From Streptomyces sp. NBC_00289 (lineage in GTDB: Bacteria; Actinomycetota; Actinomycetes; Streptomycetales; Streptomycetaceae), in assembly GCF_041435115.1 (NCBI RefSeq), contig NZ_CP108046.1, positions 8,060,001 to 8,124,000 on the forward strand: 64,000 bases of DNA, given 5' to 3'. Both the position numbers and the translations under genes were made by a program. The notes under the pieces were generated by a model. That model worked only from the letters and a program-made list of their open reading frames with translations, had not been told where the DNA came from and did no database searches. Shown piece after piece: positions 55,951 through 64,000 of this stretch (the first letter of the stretch is position 1; each line of letters opens with the position of its first letter).

Positions 55951-58900
55951 CGGACACCGGCCAGGTCCCGGGCGAGGGACTGCCGGAGAGCGCGGGCATG
56001 GTGGAAGAGCCGGGCGTTCCTGCGCACGGCGCGTACACCTACCTCTCCGAGACCACCGCCGAGGACGAAGACCTGTTGCTGTTGCCGGGCGCCCAGGGCG
56101 CCTGGGGCAACGAGGTCGCCCCGCCCGCGCCCGAGCCCGTCGTCGAGACGGTGCACGAGCCGGGACCGCACGAGATGTCCGGCCGGGACAGCGGCTCGGT
56201 CGACCTCGGCGGCGTACGCCTGCCCACTCCGGCCCCCGCGCCGCAGTCGGCACCGGTCCCGCCGCGCCGTCCGCTCCACCTCGGCCCGCCGATTCCCGAC
56301 GCCTCCGCGAGCCCCGTCCGCTCCCTCGCCGACCGAGGCCCCGCGGGCGTGCCGGTACGGCAGTCCGGCCCGCCGACGATCGGCCCCGAGTACCTCGACG
56401 TCCCGCATCTGCGGGACATGCCGCCGCAGGGCGCGGCGCCCTGGGGTGCCCAGGCGCAGGCCACGGGCTTCGAGCCGGTGGGCGCGGCCCAGGCCGTCGT
56501 GGCCCAGGTCGCGGCCGAGGCCGACGCCGTGAGCGACCCGGCCGTCGCCCAGGCCGAAGCGGTGAGCGACCCGGCCACCGCCGAGGCGGTCGACGGGACC
56601 GGTCCGCACCCCGCGGAGACCGAGCCGGTCGCGCAGGGTCCCCAGGAGGGGTCCGGCGCATTCGGCGCGTACGACGGGCAGGTTCCGGCGAGCCAGGAGC
56701 CCTGGCCGGCCGAGGACCTCTCCACCAGCCAGGGCGTGCCGACGGGCCCCGAGGACGCGCAGGCCCCCGTGGCCGGACAGGAGCTCCCGGCGAGCGACGC
56801 CGCACCTGACGCCGGCCATCACGCGGTACCCGCCGCGGCGACCGAGCTCGCCCCGGACGCCGTGCTCACGCCGGAGGCCGGGCACGTTCCTGGAGCCGAC
56901 GCCGTCGTGGAGACCCAGGAGGGCCCTGGCCCCGAGGTCCCTGAAGCTCTCGAAGGCTCCAACGGTGTCTCCGCCTCCGAAACGGAGGGGAGCGCCCTCA
57001 CCGCGTCCGCCCCCGACCTCGTCCCGGCGCCGGAAGCAGCGCTTCCGCCGACCGGCGTCCCGCAGGACGCCGAGGCGGCGCAGGCCGCACAGGACGTCCC
57101 CGTCCCCGACGACGCGCACTTCGCCGCCGCGGAGGCGGCACCCGCGCTCGCGCCCACCACACCACCTGCCGTGCCTGCCGGGGAGACGGTGGACGTGCCC
57201 GGTGACGGGTTCCCCGAAGCCGCCTACTCCCCGGAAGCCGCCGAACCGGCGGACGACTCGGTGACTCTCGACGCGGACGCCCCCGCCGAGGCGATCCCCG
57301 AGGAGATCCCCGAGCCGACCCCCCTGCACGCGGAACCCGAGCACACGGCACCGTCCCACGAGACGGTCACGGAGGCGGAGCCGGTCCTCGCGGCCGTCCC
57401 CGCCGCTGTCGCCGACGCACAGCACGCCGCGAGCGCCCAGCCGGAACAGGGCCCCCAACTCGTCGCGGCGGCCCACCCGGTGCAGGGCCATCACCCCGGC
57501 CCGGACGCCACCCCGCAGGCCGTGCACGCCGAGGCTCCGCCCGCCGCGACCGGCCCCGCCCTCACCTTCATCGCCCCGCAGACCCACGCGGCCGAGGCCC
57601 CCGCGCCGCCCCTGCCTCCGGAGGCACTCGTCACCCCGGGCGCCGCCCCCCGATTCACGGAGCCGGCTCCGCAGGCCGAGGCACTCCAGCCGCCGGTCCA
57701 GCTCGCGTACACCGCACTCCCGCACGAAAACCAGGACCAGGACGTGGACCAGGACGTGGACCAGGAGCTGGTTGAGGTCGAGAACGCCGTCGCCGCGCCG
57801 CAGGACCGGGCCGCTCCCGAAGCCCCGGACACCCTCGCGCCCGCAGCGCCGTCCCACACCCCCGAACACGCGGGCGCACCCGCCGAGTTCGCGGACCCCG
57901 TGGTCAGCGTCCCCGAGGAACTGCCCGCGGAAGCGATCGCCCCCGCGGCCGTCGACCCGGGTCCGGGCCACGCCTACGGCGAGAGCGACGCCCCCCTTCC
58001 CGCCACCGCCCCCCTCCCGGCCGCCGTCCCCCTGGAGCCCGACCCGAGCGGACCGCTGGGCGAGTTCGTGCCGGTCGAGGGTTCCGTGCCGACCGCACCC
58101 CATCTCGCACCGACCCCGCCGCAGCCGCTCGTCCTCCCCGTGGAGGAGGAGCAACCCGTGGCCGCGGTGCCGGCTCCCCGCGAGGCCGACCCCGTCCCCG
58201 CGCCGGAGCCGGAGCACGACCCCGAACTCGTACAGCATGCGGACGACCTGGACACCCGGGCCGCCGACCAGGAAGAGAGCACGGCCGCGGTGGAAAACGT
58301 ACGACAGTCCACAGGTCCGGCCGCGCCCGCCTACGACGACGCCGAGCGCGAGGCCGTGCTCAAGGTCATGCGTGAGCGCCGTGACATCCGCAACGGGTTC
58401 CGCGACGACCCGATCCCGCACGAGGTGCTGCTCCGCGTTCTGGAGGCGGCCCACACCGCCCCCTCCGTGGGGCACTCGCAGCCCTGGGACTTCGTCGTCA
58501 TCCGGTCCGCCGAGACCAGGCGCGGCATGCACGAACTGGCCGTACGCCAGCGTGACGCCTACGCGAAGTCCCTGCCCAAGGGCCGGGCGAAGCAGTTCAA
58601 GGAACTGAAGATCGAGGCCATCCTCGACACTCCGGTGAACATCGTCGTCACCGCCGATCCCACCCGCGGCGGCCGTCACACGCTGGGCCGCCACACGCAG
58701 CCGCAGATGGCTCCGTACTCCTCCGCGCTCGCCGTCGAGAACCTCTGGCTCGCGGCCCGCGCCGAGGGCCTCGGCGTCGGCTGGGTCAGCTTCTTCGATG
58801 AGCGCGAGATGGTCCGCGCCCTCGGCCTGCCCGAGCACCTCGAAGTCGTCGCCTACCTCTGTGTCGGCTACGTCGACGAGTTCCCGGACGAGCCCGAGCT

Positions 58901-60047
58901 GATGCAGGCCGGCTGGTCCAAGCGCCGGCCGCTGTCCTGGGTCGTCCACGAGGAGACGTACGGCCGGCGCGCCCTGCCCGGCGAGGACCCGCACGACCTG
59001 CTCGGCGAGACCGTCGCGCAGATCCGCCCGCTGGACGCCAAGGCGCTCGGCGAGGCGTGGGACCGGCAGAAGCGCATGACGAAGCCGGCCGGCGCGCTCG
59101 GCATGCTGGAGATCATCTCCGCGCAGTTGTCCGGACTGTCCCGCCAGTGCCCGCCGCCGATCCCGGAGCCCGCCGCCGTCGCGATCTTCGCCGGCGACCA
59201 CGGCGTGCACGCCCAGGGCGTCACCCCCTGGCCGCAGGAGGTCACGGCGCAGATGGTGGCCAACTTCCTCGGCGGGGGAGCGGTCTGCAACGCCTTCGCG
59301 ACCCAGGTGGGCGCCGAGGTCTGCGTCATCGACGTGGGCGTCGCGGCCGACCTCCCGGCCACCCCGGGCCTGCTGCCGCGCAAGATCCGCGCGGGCACGT
59401 CCGACATGACCACCGGCCCCGCGATGACCCGCGAGGAGGCCAAGCAGGCCATCGAGGTCGGCATCGAGACGGCCCGCGACCTGGTGGCGGCCGGCAACAA
59501 GGCCCTGCTCACGGGTGAGATGGGCATCGCGAACACGACCGCGTCCGCGGCCCTGATCTCGGTCTTCACGGACACCGACCCCGCCGAGGTGACGGGACGC
59601 GGTACCGGAATCAACGACGAGACCCTCGCCCGCAAGACGGAGGTCGTCCGCCGGGCGATCGAACTCCACCAGCCCGACCCGGCCGACCCCATCGGTGTCC
59701 TCGCCGCGATCGGCGGCTTCGAGCACGCGGCGATCGTGGGCCTGCTCCTCGGCGGTGCCTCCCTGCGCACGCCGGTGATCCTGGACGGGGTCAGCGCCGG
59801 CGCCGCCGCGCTGGTCGCCCGCGCGATCGCCCCCGAGGTCCTGGCCGCCTGCATCGCGGGCCACCGCAGCGCCGAGCCCGGCCATGTCGCCGCCCTCAAC
59901 AAGCTGGGCCTGCGCCCGCTGGTCGACCTCGACCTCCGCCTCGGCGAGGGCACGGGCGCGCTGTTGGCGCTGCCGCTGGTGCAGAGCACGGCGCGGGCGA
60001 TGCACGAGGTGGCGACGTTCGACTCGGCGGGGGTGACCGAGAAGTAG
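55947..60047 (+). CDS. cobT: Giant fusion: disordered region + BluB (DMB synthase) + CobT phosphoribosyltransferase
   Basis: Residues 1 to about 795 of this 1366-residue protein are Ala/Pro/Glu/Val-rich with no recognisable fold. Residues about 796-1015 are a BluB flavin-destructase domain (MRERRDIRNGFRDDPIPHEV, PSVGHSQPWDFV, GVGWVSFFDEREM), which makes 5,6-dimethylbenzimidazole from FMNH2. About 1018-1366 is CobT (FAGDHGVHAQGVTPWP, LTGEMGIANTTASA, catalytic Glu in RLGEGTGA), which activates that base to alpha-ribazole phosphate. The fusion joins successive steps of lower-ligand synthesis. ATG 55947 follows GAGGGG. The long N-terminus is the odd feature. Confidence 0.9.
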   Translation: MTDTGQVPGEGLPESAGMVEEPGVPAHGAYTYLSETTAEDEDLLLLPGAQGAWGNEVAPPAPEPVVETVHEPGPHEMSGRDSGSVDLGGVRLPTPAPAPQSAPVPPRRPLHLGPPIPDASASPVRSLADRGPAGVPVRQSGPPTIGPEYLDVPHLRDMPPQGAAPWGAQAQATGFEPVGAAQAVVAQVAAEADAVSDPAVAQAEAVSDPATAEAVDGTGPHPAETEPVAQGPQEGSGAFGAYDGQVPASQEPWPAEDLSTSQGVPTGPEDAQAPVAGQELPASDAAPDAGHHAVPAAATELAPDAVLTPEAGHVPGADAVVETQEGPGPEVPEALEGSNGVSASETEGSALTASAPDLVPAPEAALPPTGVPQDAEAAQAAQDVPVPDDAHFAAAEAAPALAPTTPPAVPAGETVDVPGDGFPEAAYSPEAAEPADDSVTLDADAPAEAIPEEIPEPTPLHAEPEHTAPSHETVTEAEPVLAAVPAAVADAQHAASAQPEQGPQLVAAAHPVQGHHPGPDATPQAVHAEAPPAATGPALTFIAPQTHAAEAPAPPLPPEALVTPGAAPRFTEPAPQAEALQPPVQLAYTALPHENQDQDVDQDVDQELVEVENAVAAPQDRAAPEAPDTLAPAAPSHTPEHAGAPAEFADPVVSVPEELPAEAIAPAAVDPGPGHAYGESDAPLPATAPLPAAVPLEPDPSGPLGEFVPVEGSVPTAPHLAPTPPQPLVLPVEEEQPVAAVPAPREADPVPAPEPEHDPELVQHADDLDTRAADQEESTAAVENVRQSTGPAAPAYDDAEREAVLKVMRERRDIRNGFRDDPIPHEVLLRVLEAAHTAPSVGHSQPWDFVVIRSAETRRGMHELAVRQRDAYAKSLPKGRAKQFKELKIEAILDTPVNIVVTADPTRGGRHTLGRHTQPQMAPYSSALAVENLWLAARAEGLGVGWVSFFDEREMVRALGLPEHLEVVAYLCVGYVDEFPDEPELMQAGWSKRRPLSWVVHEETYGRRALPGEDPHDLLGETVAQIRPLDAKALGEAWDRQKRMTKPAGALGMLEIISAQLSGLSRQCPPPIPEPAAVAIFAGDHGVHAQGVTPWPQEVTAQMVANFLGGGAVCNAFATQVGAEVCVIDVGVAADLPATPGLLPRKIRAGTSDMTTGPAMTREEAKQAIEVGIETARDLVAAGNKALLTGEMGIANTTASAALISVFTDTDPAEVTGRGTGINDETLARKTEVVRRAIELHQPDPADPIGVLAAIGGFEHAAIVGLLLGGASLRTPVILDGVSAGAAALVARAIAPEVLAACIAGHRSAEPGHVAALNKLGLRPLVDLDLRLGEGTGALLALPLVQSTARAMHEVATFDSAGVTEK

Positions 60048-60268
60048 GCGCGGGCGTGGGCGCCAGGGGCTCCGGGGCGACGAACCCGGTGCCCCGTGCG
60101 TCAGCGCGCCGCAGTGGCGCACGGCCGCTCGGTGGCCGCCTGCCGCGGGTGGTGGACAGGAGTTCCGCCCGGTGCACGGGGCGGGCCCGACCCGCCCACG
60201 CCCCGCGCCCGGCTCGTGCGCACTGCCCAGCCACTGGACCACCTGAGCCGCCGGCGCCCACCGCCCCG

Positions 60269-60274
60269 TAAAAT
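60269..60274 (+). promoter_or_regulatory. Candidate -10 of cobA
   Basis: TAAAAT stands out in GC-rich DNA 48 bp before the cobA start. No convincing -35 is seen. The leader carries AGAGGAG before ATG 60322. Confidence 0.4.
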
Positions 60275-60321
60275 CCGCACGTCAGGGCCACCGCACTGCC
60301 GTAAAGAGGAGCCGTACCCTC

Positions 60322-61566
60322 ATGGCCGAAAACCCCGCCTACCCCGTAGGCCTCCGCCTCACCGGCCGCAGGGTCGTCGTCCTCGGCGGCGGTCAGGTCG
60401 CCCAGCGCCGGCTCCCGGCCCTGATCGCGGCAGGCGCCGACGTCCGCCTCGTGTCCCCCGAGGCGACCCCCTCGGTCGAAGCGATGGCGGACGCCGGCGA
60501 GATCACCTGGACGAGGCGCGCCTACGCCGACGGCGACCTCGCCGACACCTGGTACGCGCTGATCGCGACCAGCGACCCGGAAGCGAACACACGCGCCTCC
60601 GCCGAGGCGGAGGCGCGTCGCGTCTGGTGCGTCCGCTCCGACGACGCCGACGCGGCCACGGCGTGGACCCCGGCCACCGGCCACAGCGAGGGCGTCACGG
60701 TCGCGGTCCTCACCACCAGCGCCAAGGGCCGCGACCCCCGCCACACCGCCGCCATCCGGGACGCCGTGGTCGAGGGCCTGCGCGACGGCACCCTCGTCGC
60801 CCCCCACCACCGCACCCGCACTCCGGGCGTCGCGCTGGTCGGCGGTGGCCCCGGCGACCCGGACCTGATCACGGTGCGCGGCCGGCGTCTGCTCGCCGAG
60901 GCCGACGTCGTCATCGCGGACCGCCTCGGACCCCGCGACCTGCTGGCGGAACTGCCGCCGCACGTCGAGGTGATCGACGCGGCGAAGATCCCGTACGGCC
61001 GCTACATGGCCCAGGAGGCCATCAACAACGCCCTGATCGAGCACGCCAGACAGGGCAAGTCGGTCGTACGGCTCAAGGGGGGCGACCCCTTCGTCTTCGG
61101 CCGCGGCATGGAGGAGGCCCAGGCGCTCGCCGAGGCCGGCATCCCGTGCACCGTGGTGCCCGGCATCTCGAGTTCGATCTCGGTGCCGGGCGTGGCGGGC
61201 ATCCCGGTCACCCACCGCGGGGTCGCACACGAGTTCACGGTGGTCAGCGGTCATGTCGCCCCTGACGACGAGCGCTCGTTGGCCGACTGGCCGTCCCTCG
61301 CGAAGCTGACCGGCACGCTCGTGATCCTCATGGGCGTCGACAAGATCGGCAAGATCGCCGAGACCCTGGTCGCCCACGGCAAGTCCCCCGAGACCCCGGT
61401 CGCCCTGGTCCAGGAGGGCACGACGGCCGCGCAGCGCCGGGTCGACGCCACCCTCGCCACGGTCGCCGAGACGGTACGGACGCAGGAGGTCAGGTCCCCG
61501 GCGGTGATCGTCGTGGGTGAGGTCGTGAACGTGGGTGTCGGGAGCCTGGTGCGCCCGGCCGAGTAA
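60322..61566 (+). CDS. cobA: Uroporphyrinogen-III C-methyltransferase with siroheme-synthase N-domain (CysG/CobA)
   Basis: Residues 1 to about 155 of this 414-residue protein are the NAD-binding precorrin-2 dehydrogenase/ferrochelatase-like domain (RRVVVLGGGQVAQRRLPALIAAG). Residues about 165-410 are the SAM-dependent methyltransferase (VALVGGGPGDPDLITVRGRRLL, VIADRLGPRDLL, LKGGDPFVFGRG, VPGISSSISVPGVAGIPVTHRG). It makes precorrin-2, the branch point to siroheme and cobalamin, so it may serve both. The N-domain lacks an obvious canonical pattern in its later half, and its dehydrogenase activity is less certain. Confidence 0.92.
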   Translation: MAENPAYPVGLRLTGRRVVVLGGGQVAQRRLPALIAAGADVRLVSPEATPSVEAMADAGEITWTRRAYADGDLADTWYALIATSDPEANTRASAEAEARRVWCVRSDDADAATAWTPATGHSEGVTVAVLTTSAKGRDPRHTAAIRDAVVEGLRDGTLVAPHHRTRTPGVALVGGGPGDPDLITVRGRRLLAEADVVIADRLGPRDLLAELPPHVEVIDAAKIPYGRYMAQEAINNALIEHARQGKSVVRLKGGDPFVFGRGMEEAQALAEAGIPCTVVPGISSSISVPGVAGIPVTHRGVAHEFTVVSGHVAPDDERSLADWPSLAKLTGTLVILMGVDKIGKIAETLVAHGKSPETPVALVQEGTTAAQRRVDATLATVAETVRTQEVRSPAVIVVGEVVNVGVGSLVRPAE

Positions 61567-61630
61567 CCCCGGGTAACACAACCTGCTCCCAGCCGTTGGC
61601 ACCGCACCGAGGACAAGGCAGTATCACCCT

Positions 61631-62449
61631 GTGGCCGATCTCATCACCGTTGAGGACCCCGACGACCCGCGCCTGCGCGACTACACGGGCCTGACCGACG
61701 TCGAGTTGCGCCGCAAGCGCGAACCCGCCGAGGGCCTGTTCATCGCCGAGGGTGAGAAGGTCATCCGCCGGGCCAAGGACGCCGGCTACGAGATGCGTTC
61801 GATGCTGCTGTCCGCCAAGTGGGTCGACGTCATGCGCGACGTCATCGACGAACTGCCCGCCCCGGTGTACGCCGTCGGCCCGGAACTCGCCGAGCGGGTC
61901 ACCGGCTACCACGTGCACCGTGGCGCCCTCGCCTCCATGCAGCGCAAACCGCTCCCGACGGCCGCCGAACTCCTCCAGACGGCCCGCCGGGTCGTGATCA
62001 TGGAGTCGGTCAACGACCACACCAACATCGGCGCGATCTTCCGCTCGGCCGCCGCCCTCGGCATGGACGCGGTCCTGCTCTCCCCGGACTGCGCCGACCC
62101 GCTCTACCGCCGCAGCGTCAAGGTCTCGATGGGCGCGGTCTTCTCCGTGCCGTACGCGCGACTGGACACCTGGCCCAAGGGCCTGGAGTCGGTCCGCGAG
62201 GCCGGCTTCACCCTGCTCGCCCTCACCCCCGACGAAAAGGCCCGGCCCCTCGACGAGGCCGCCCCGCACACGATGGACCGGGTGGGCCTGATGCTCGGCG
62301 CCGAGGGCGACGGCCTCTCCACCCAGGCCCTGGTGGCCGCCGACGAATGGGTCCGCATCCCCATGTCCCACGGCGTCGACTCCCTCAACGTGGGCGCGGC
62401 GGCAGCGGTCGCCTTCTACGCGGTGGCCACGGGCGGACCACGGAACTAG
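61631..62449 (+). CDS. TrmH/SpoU-family RNA 2'-O-methyltransferase
   Basis: The 272-residue protein has an N-terminal substrate-binding part (DVELRRKREPAEGLFIAEGE) and the SPOUT knot motifs VNDHTNIGAIFRSAAALG, GLMLGAEGDGLS and IPMSHGVDSLNVGAAAAV. It is a second SpoU-type enzyme in the window, distinct from that at 5264. The target RNA is unknown. GTG 61631 is used. It lies 64 bp after cobA. Confidence 0.88.
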   Translation: MADLITVEDPDDPRLRDYTGLTDVELRRKREPAEGLFIAEGEKVIRRAKDAGYEMRSMLLSAKWVDVMRDVIDELPAPVYAVGPELAERVTGYHVHRGALASMQRKPLPTAAELLQTARRVVIMESVNDHTNIGAIFRSAAALGMDAVLLSPDCADPLYRRSVKVSMGAVFSVPYARLDTWPKGLESVREAGFTLLALTPDEKARPLDEAAPHTMDRVGLMLGAEGDGLSTQALVAADEWVRIPMSHGVDSLNVGAAAAVAFYAVATGGPRN

Positions 62450-62677
62450 CCCCCTGCCTCTCCCGCTCGACGGGCGAAGCCCGGCGCACCCTCTCGCTCC
62501 ACCGCGCGAAGAACTCGGGTGCGTCCAGTACGAGAGCTCCAGCCGGCCCGCCGAGAGCGGGCACCGGACGCCGCGCCTCGACGGGCAGACGGTGTCCGGC
62601 ACCGGCGCGCGTCCGTGCCCCGTGTCGTCCGGCGCGGACCCTGGAAGCGGTGCACGCCGACGCGAACCGCCCGAACG

Positions 62678-64000
62678 TCAGCCGTTCGCCGGATGCCCCT
62701 CGGCGATGCCGGGATCGGGCAGTCGTCCGTCCGTCTGCTCCTGCTGCTTCCGTACGACGTCGCCCCCGCCGCCCATCCCGCGTGACGGCCCCTGGCAGCC
62801 CTGCGCCGCCGCGATGCCGAGCGCCACGAGCAGGGTCACCACGACGAACACGAACAGCCGTTGGCGCAGCAGCCGCGGATTGGCGGGACGCCGTCCCGTA
62901 CCGGTGTTCCTGGCCGACGGCCGACCGGTACCGCTGCGCGGCGCGGGCCGACTCCCGCTGCCGGAACGGGTCGTGTTCCGCGAGGCGGGCGTGGGCCGGG
63001 TCCCGGACCGGGGCGACGTACCACCGGCACGCGAAGCGCTGCCGCCACGCGAGGGAGCGGGGCCGCGGGACGGGGGCACGGCACCGCGGGCCGACGGAGG
63101 AGTCCCCGGACCACCCTGTCCCTGCGAGCGACGCTGCGGTGCCCGGTCCGGATAGGTGTCGGCAAGCCGCCCGGCTGCCCGGTCCGCGTCCCCGGCACGG
63201 GGCGCGGGCGGCCGCCCGTCGGCCAGACCCTGGGCCTCGCGGGCCGCGATCTCCTTGAGGCGCAGTGACAGCTGCAGGGTGCTCGGCCGCTCCTCGGGGT
63301 CCTTCGCCAGACAGGCCCGGACGAGCGGGGCCAGCGCGTCCGGCACACCGTGCAGCTGCGCCTCCTCGTGCACCACCCGGTACAGCATCACCTCGGAACT
63401 GCCGTGCCCGAAGGGTGAGTCCGCCATCGACGAGTACGCCAGGGTCGCCCCGAGCGAGAACACGTCCGTGGCCGGGGTGACGGCGGCGCCGCGCACCTGC
63501 TCCGGCGCCAGGAAGCCCGGCGAGCCGACCGCCGTCCCGACGTGCGTGAGCGTCGAGGCGCCCGTCGCCCAGGCGATCCCGAAGTCGATGATCCGCGGAC
63601 CCTTGGGGGAGAGCAGGATGTTCGAGGGCTTCAGGTCCCGGTGCACGACCCCGGCCTCGTGAACCGCGACCAGTCCCTCCGACAGCGCGGCCCCGATGGC
63701 GGCGACCTCGGCCGCCCCCAGCGGACCCTGGTCGGCCACCTTGTCGTGCAGGGACGGCCCGGGTACGTACTGCGTGGCGAACCACGGCCGCTCCGCGTCG
63801 AGATCCGCCGCGACCAGCCGTGCCGTGCACCCGCCGCGAATCCGCCGCGCCGCCGAGACCTCACGCGCGAACCGCGACCGGAACTCCTGGTCCTCCGCCA
63901 GGTCCGGCCGGATGACCTTCAGCGCGACCCGCTGTCCCTTGCGGTCGGAGCCGAGGTAGACGACGCCCATTCCGCCCGCGCCGAGCCGTCTGTGAAGCCT
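62678..64000 (-). CDS. Eukaryotic-type serine/threonine protein kinase (N-terminus cut by right edge)
   Basis: The frame continues past base 64000; the visible start is within the glycine-rich loop (LGAGGMGVVYLG). The kinase domain has the VAIK-type Lys (VALKVIRPDL), HRDLKPSNILLS, DFGIAWA and the SPGFLAPEQV activation segment. After about 270 residues come a Ser/Gly/Pro/Arg-rich linker, one transmembrane helix (LFVFVVVTLLVALGIAAA) and a short extracellular tail. It is a PknB-like membrane kinase without PASTA domains. In-frame ATG 63970 is inside the kinase loop and is not the start. Confidence 0.92.
   Translation of the reverse strand, partial: RLHRRLGAGGMGVVYLGSDRKGQRVALKVIRPDLAEDQEFRSRFAREVSAARRIRGGCTARLVAADLDAERPWFATQYVPGPSLHDKVADQGPLGAAEVAAIGAALSEGLVAVHEAGVVHRDLKPSNILLSPKGPRIIDFGIAWATGASTLTHVGTAVGSPGFLAPEQVRGAAVTPATDVFSLGATLAYSSMADSPFGHGSSEVMLYRVVHEEAQLHGVPDALAPLVRACLAKDPEERPSTLQLSLRLKEIAAREAQGLADGRPPAPRAGDADRAAGRLADTYPDRAPQRRSQGQGGPGTPPSARGAVPPSRGPAPSRGGSASRAGGTSPRSGTRPTPASRNTTRSGSGSRPAPRSGTGRPSARNTGTGRRPANPRLLRQRLFVFVVVTLLVALGIAAAQGCQGPSRGMGGGGDVVRKQQEQTDGRLPDPGIAEGHPANG

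Overview
The window is chromosomal DNA of a Streptomyces or very close relative. The base composition is very GC-rich with a strong G/C bias at third codon positions, starts are often GTG or TTG, several genes look leaderless, and many families are typical of the genus: mycosin-type subtilase, SseB-like, DUF1844, DUF1918 and DUF6314 proteins, a TPR-type regulator, and a BluB-CobT fusion. The gene order infC-rpmI-rplT-methyltransferase-kinase-pheST followed by argCJBDR matches the conserved core of Streptomyces chromosomes as I remember it. I see no rRNA, tRNA, CRISPR array, insertion sequence, prophage or replication origin.

Layout. 1-3.2 kb: end of a type VII secretion-associated protease, a beta-lactamase-fold serine hydrolase, an SseB-like protein and a DUF1844 protein. 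3.3-11.2 kb: translation block (infC with an apparent AUC start and a structured leader, rpmI, rplT, a SpoU methyltransferase, an orphan histidine kinase, pheS-pheT). 11.8-21.1 kb: regulators and metabolic genes (TPR regulator plus Nudix, 3-hydroxyacyl-CoA dehydrogenase, GHL10-type glycosidase, an EamA exporter and MocR regulator whose start codons overlap head to head, two small enzymes, DUF6314). 21.2-23.7 kb: a secreted GH51 arabinofuranosidase with its own promoter and operator-like boxes.

24.5-29.6 kb is the arginine operon argCJBDR behind an ARG box. argG-argH follow at 39.0-41.7 kb behind a second, tripartite ARG box. Between the two arginine blocks lies a five-gene minus-strand locus (29.75-34.75 kb) for flavin-based extracytoplasmic electron transfer: ApbE flavin transferase, two FMN-binding proteins carrying three flavinylation sites in total, and two ferric-reductase-like transmembrane flavoproteins. 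A divergent OmpR-type two-component system (34.9-37.2 kb) sits beside it. ApbE would attach FMN to the exported FMN-binding domains, the membrane reductases would pass NAD(P)H electrons to them, and the two-component system probably controls expression. Next come a PPOX-fold protein and a secreted protein built from two nearly identical repeats.

41.8-50.4 kb: aldo/keto reductase, a TetR-MFS efflux pair, a tandem array of a roughly 116-bp intergenic repeat, an acyltransferase, a Tat-exported GDPD, a sigma-like factor, an acetyltransferase, two membrane proteins and a HAD phosphatase. 50.4-53.5 kb: the methionine importer metNIQ behind a 28-codon Cys/Met leader ORF with mutually exclusive hairpins. 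54.3-61.6 kb: cobalamin genes (cbiE/T-type cobL, a 1366-residue fusion of a disordered region with BluB and CobT, and a siroheme-synthase-like cobA). The window ends with a TrmH/SpoU methyltransferase and a Ser/Thr kinase cut by the right edge.
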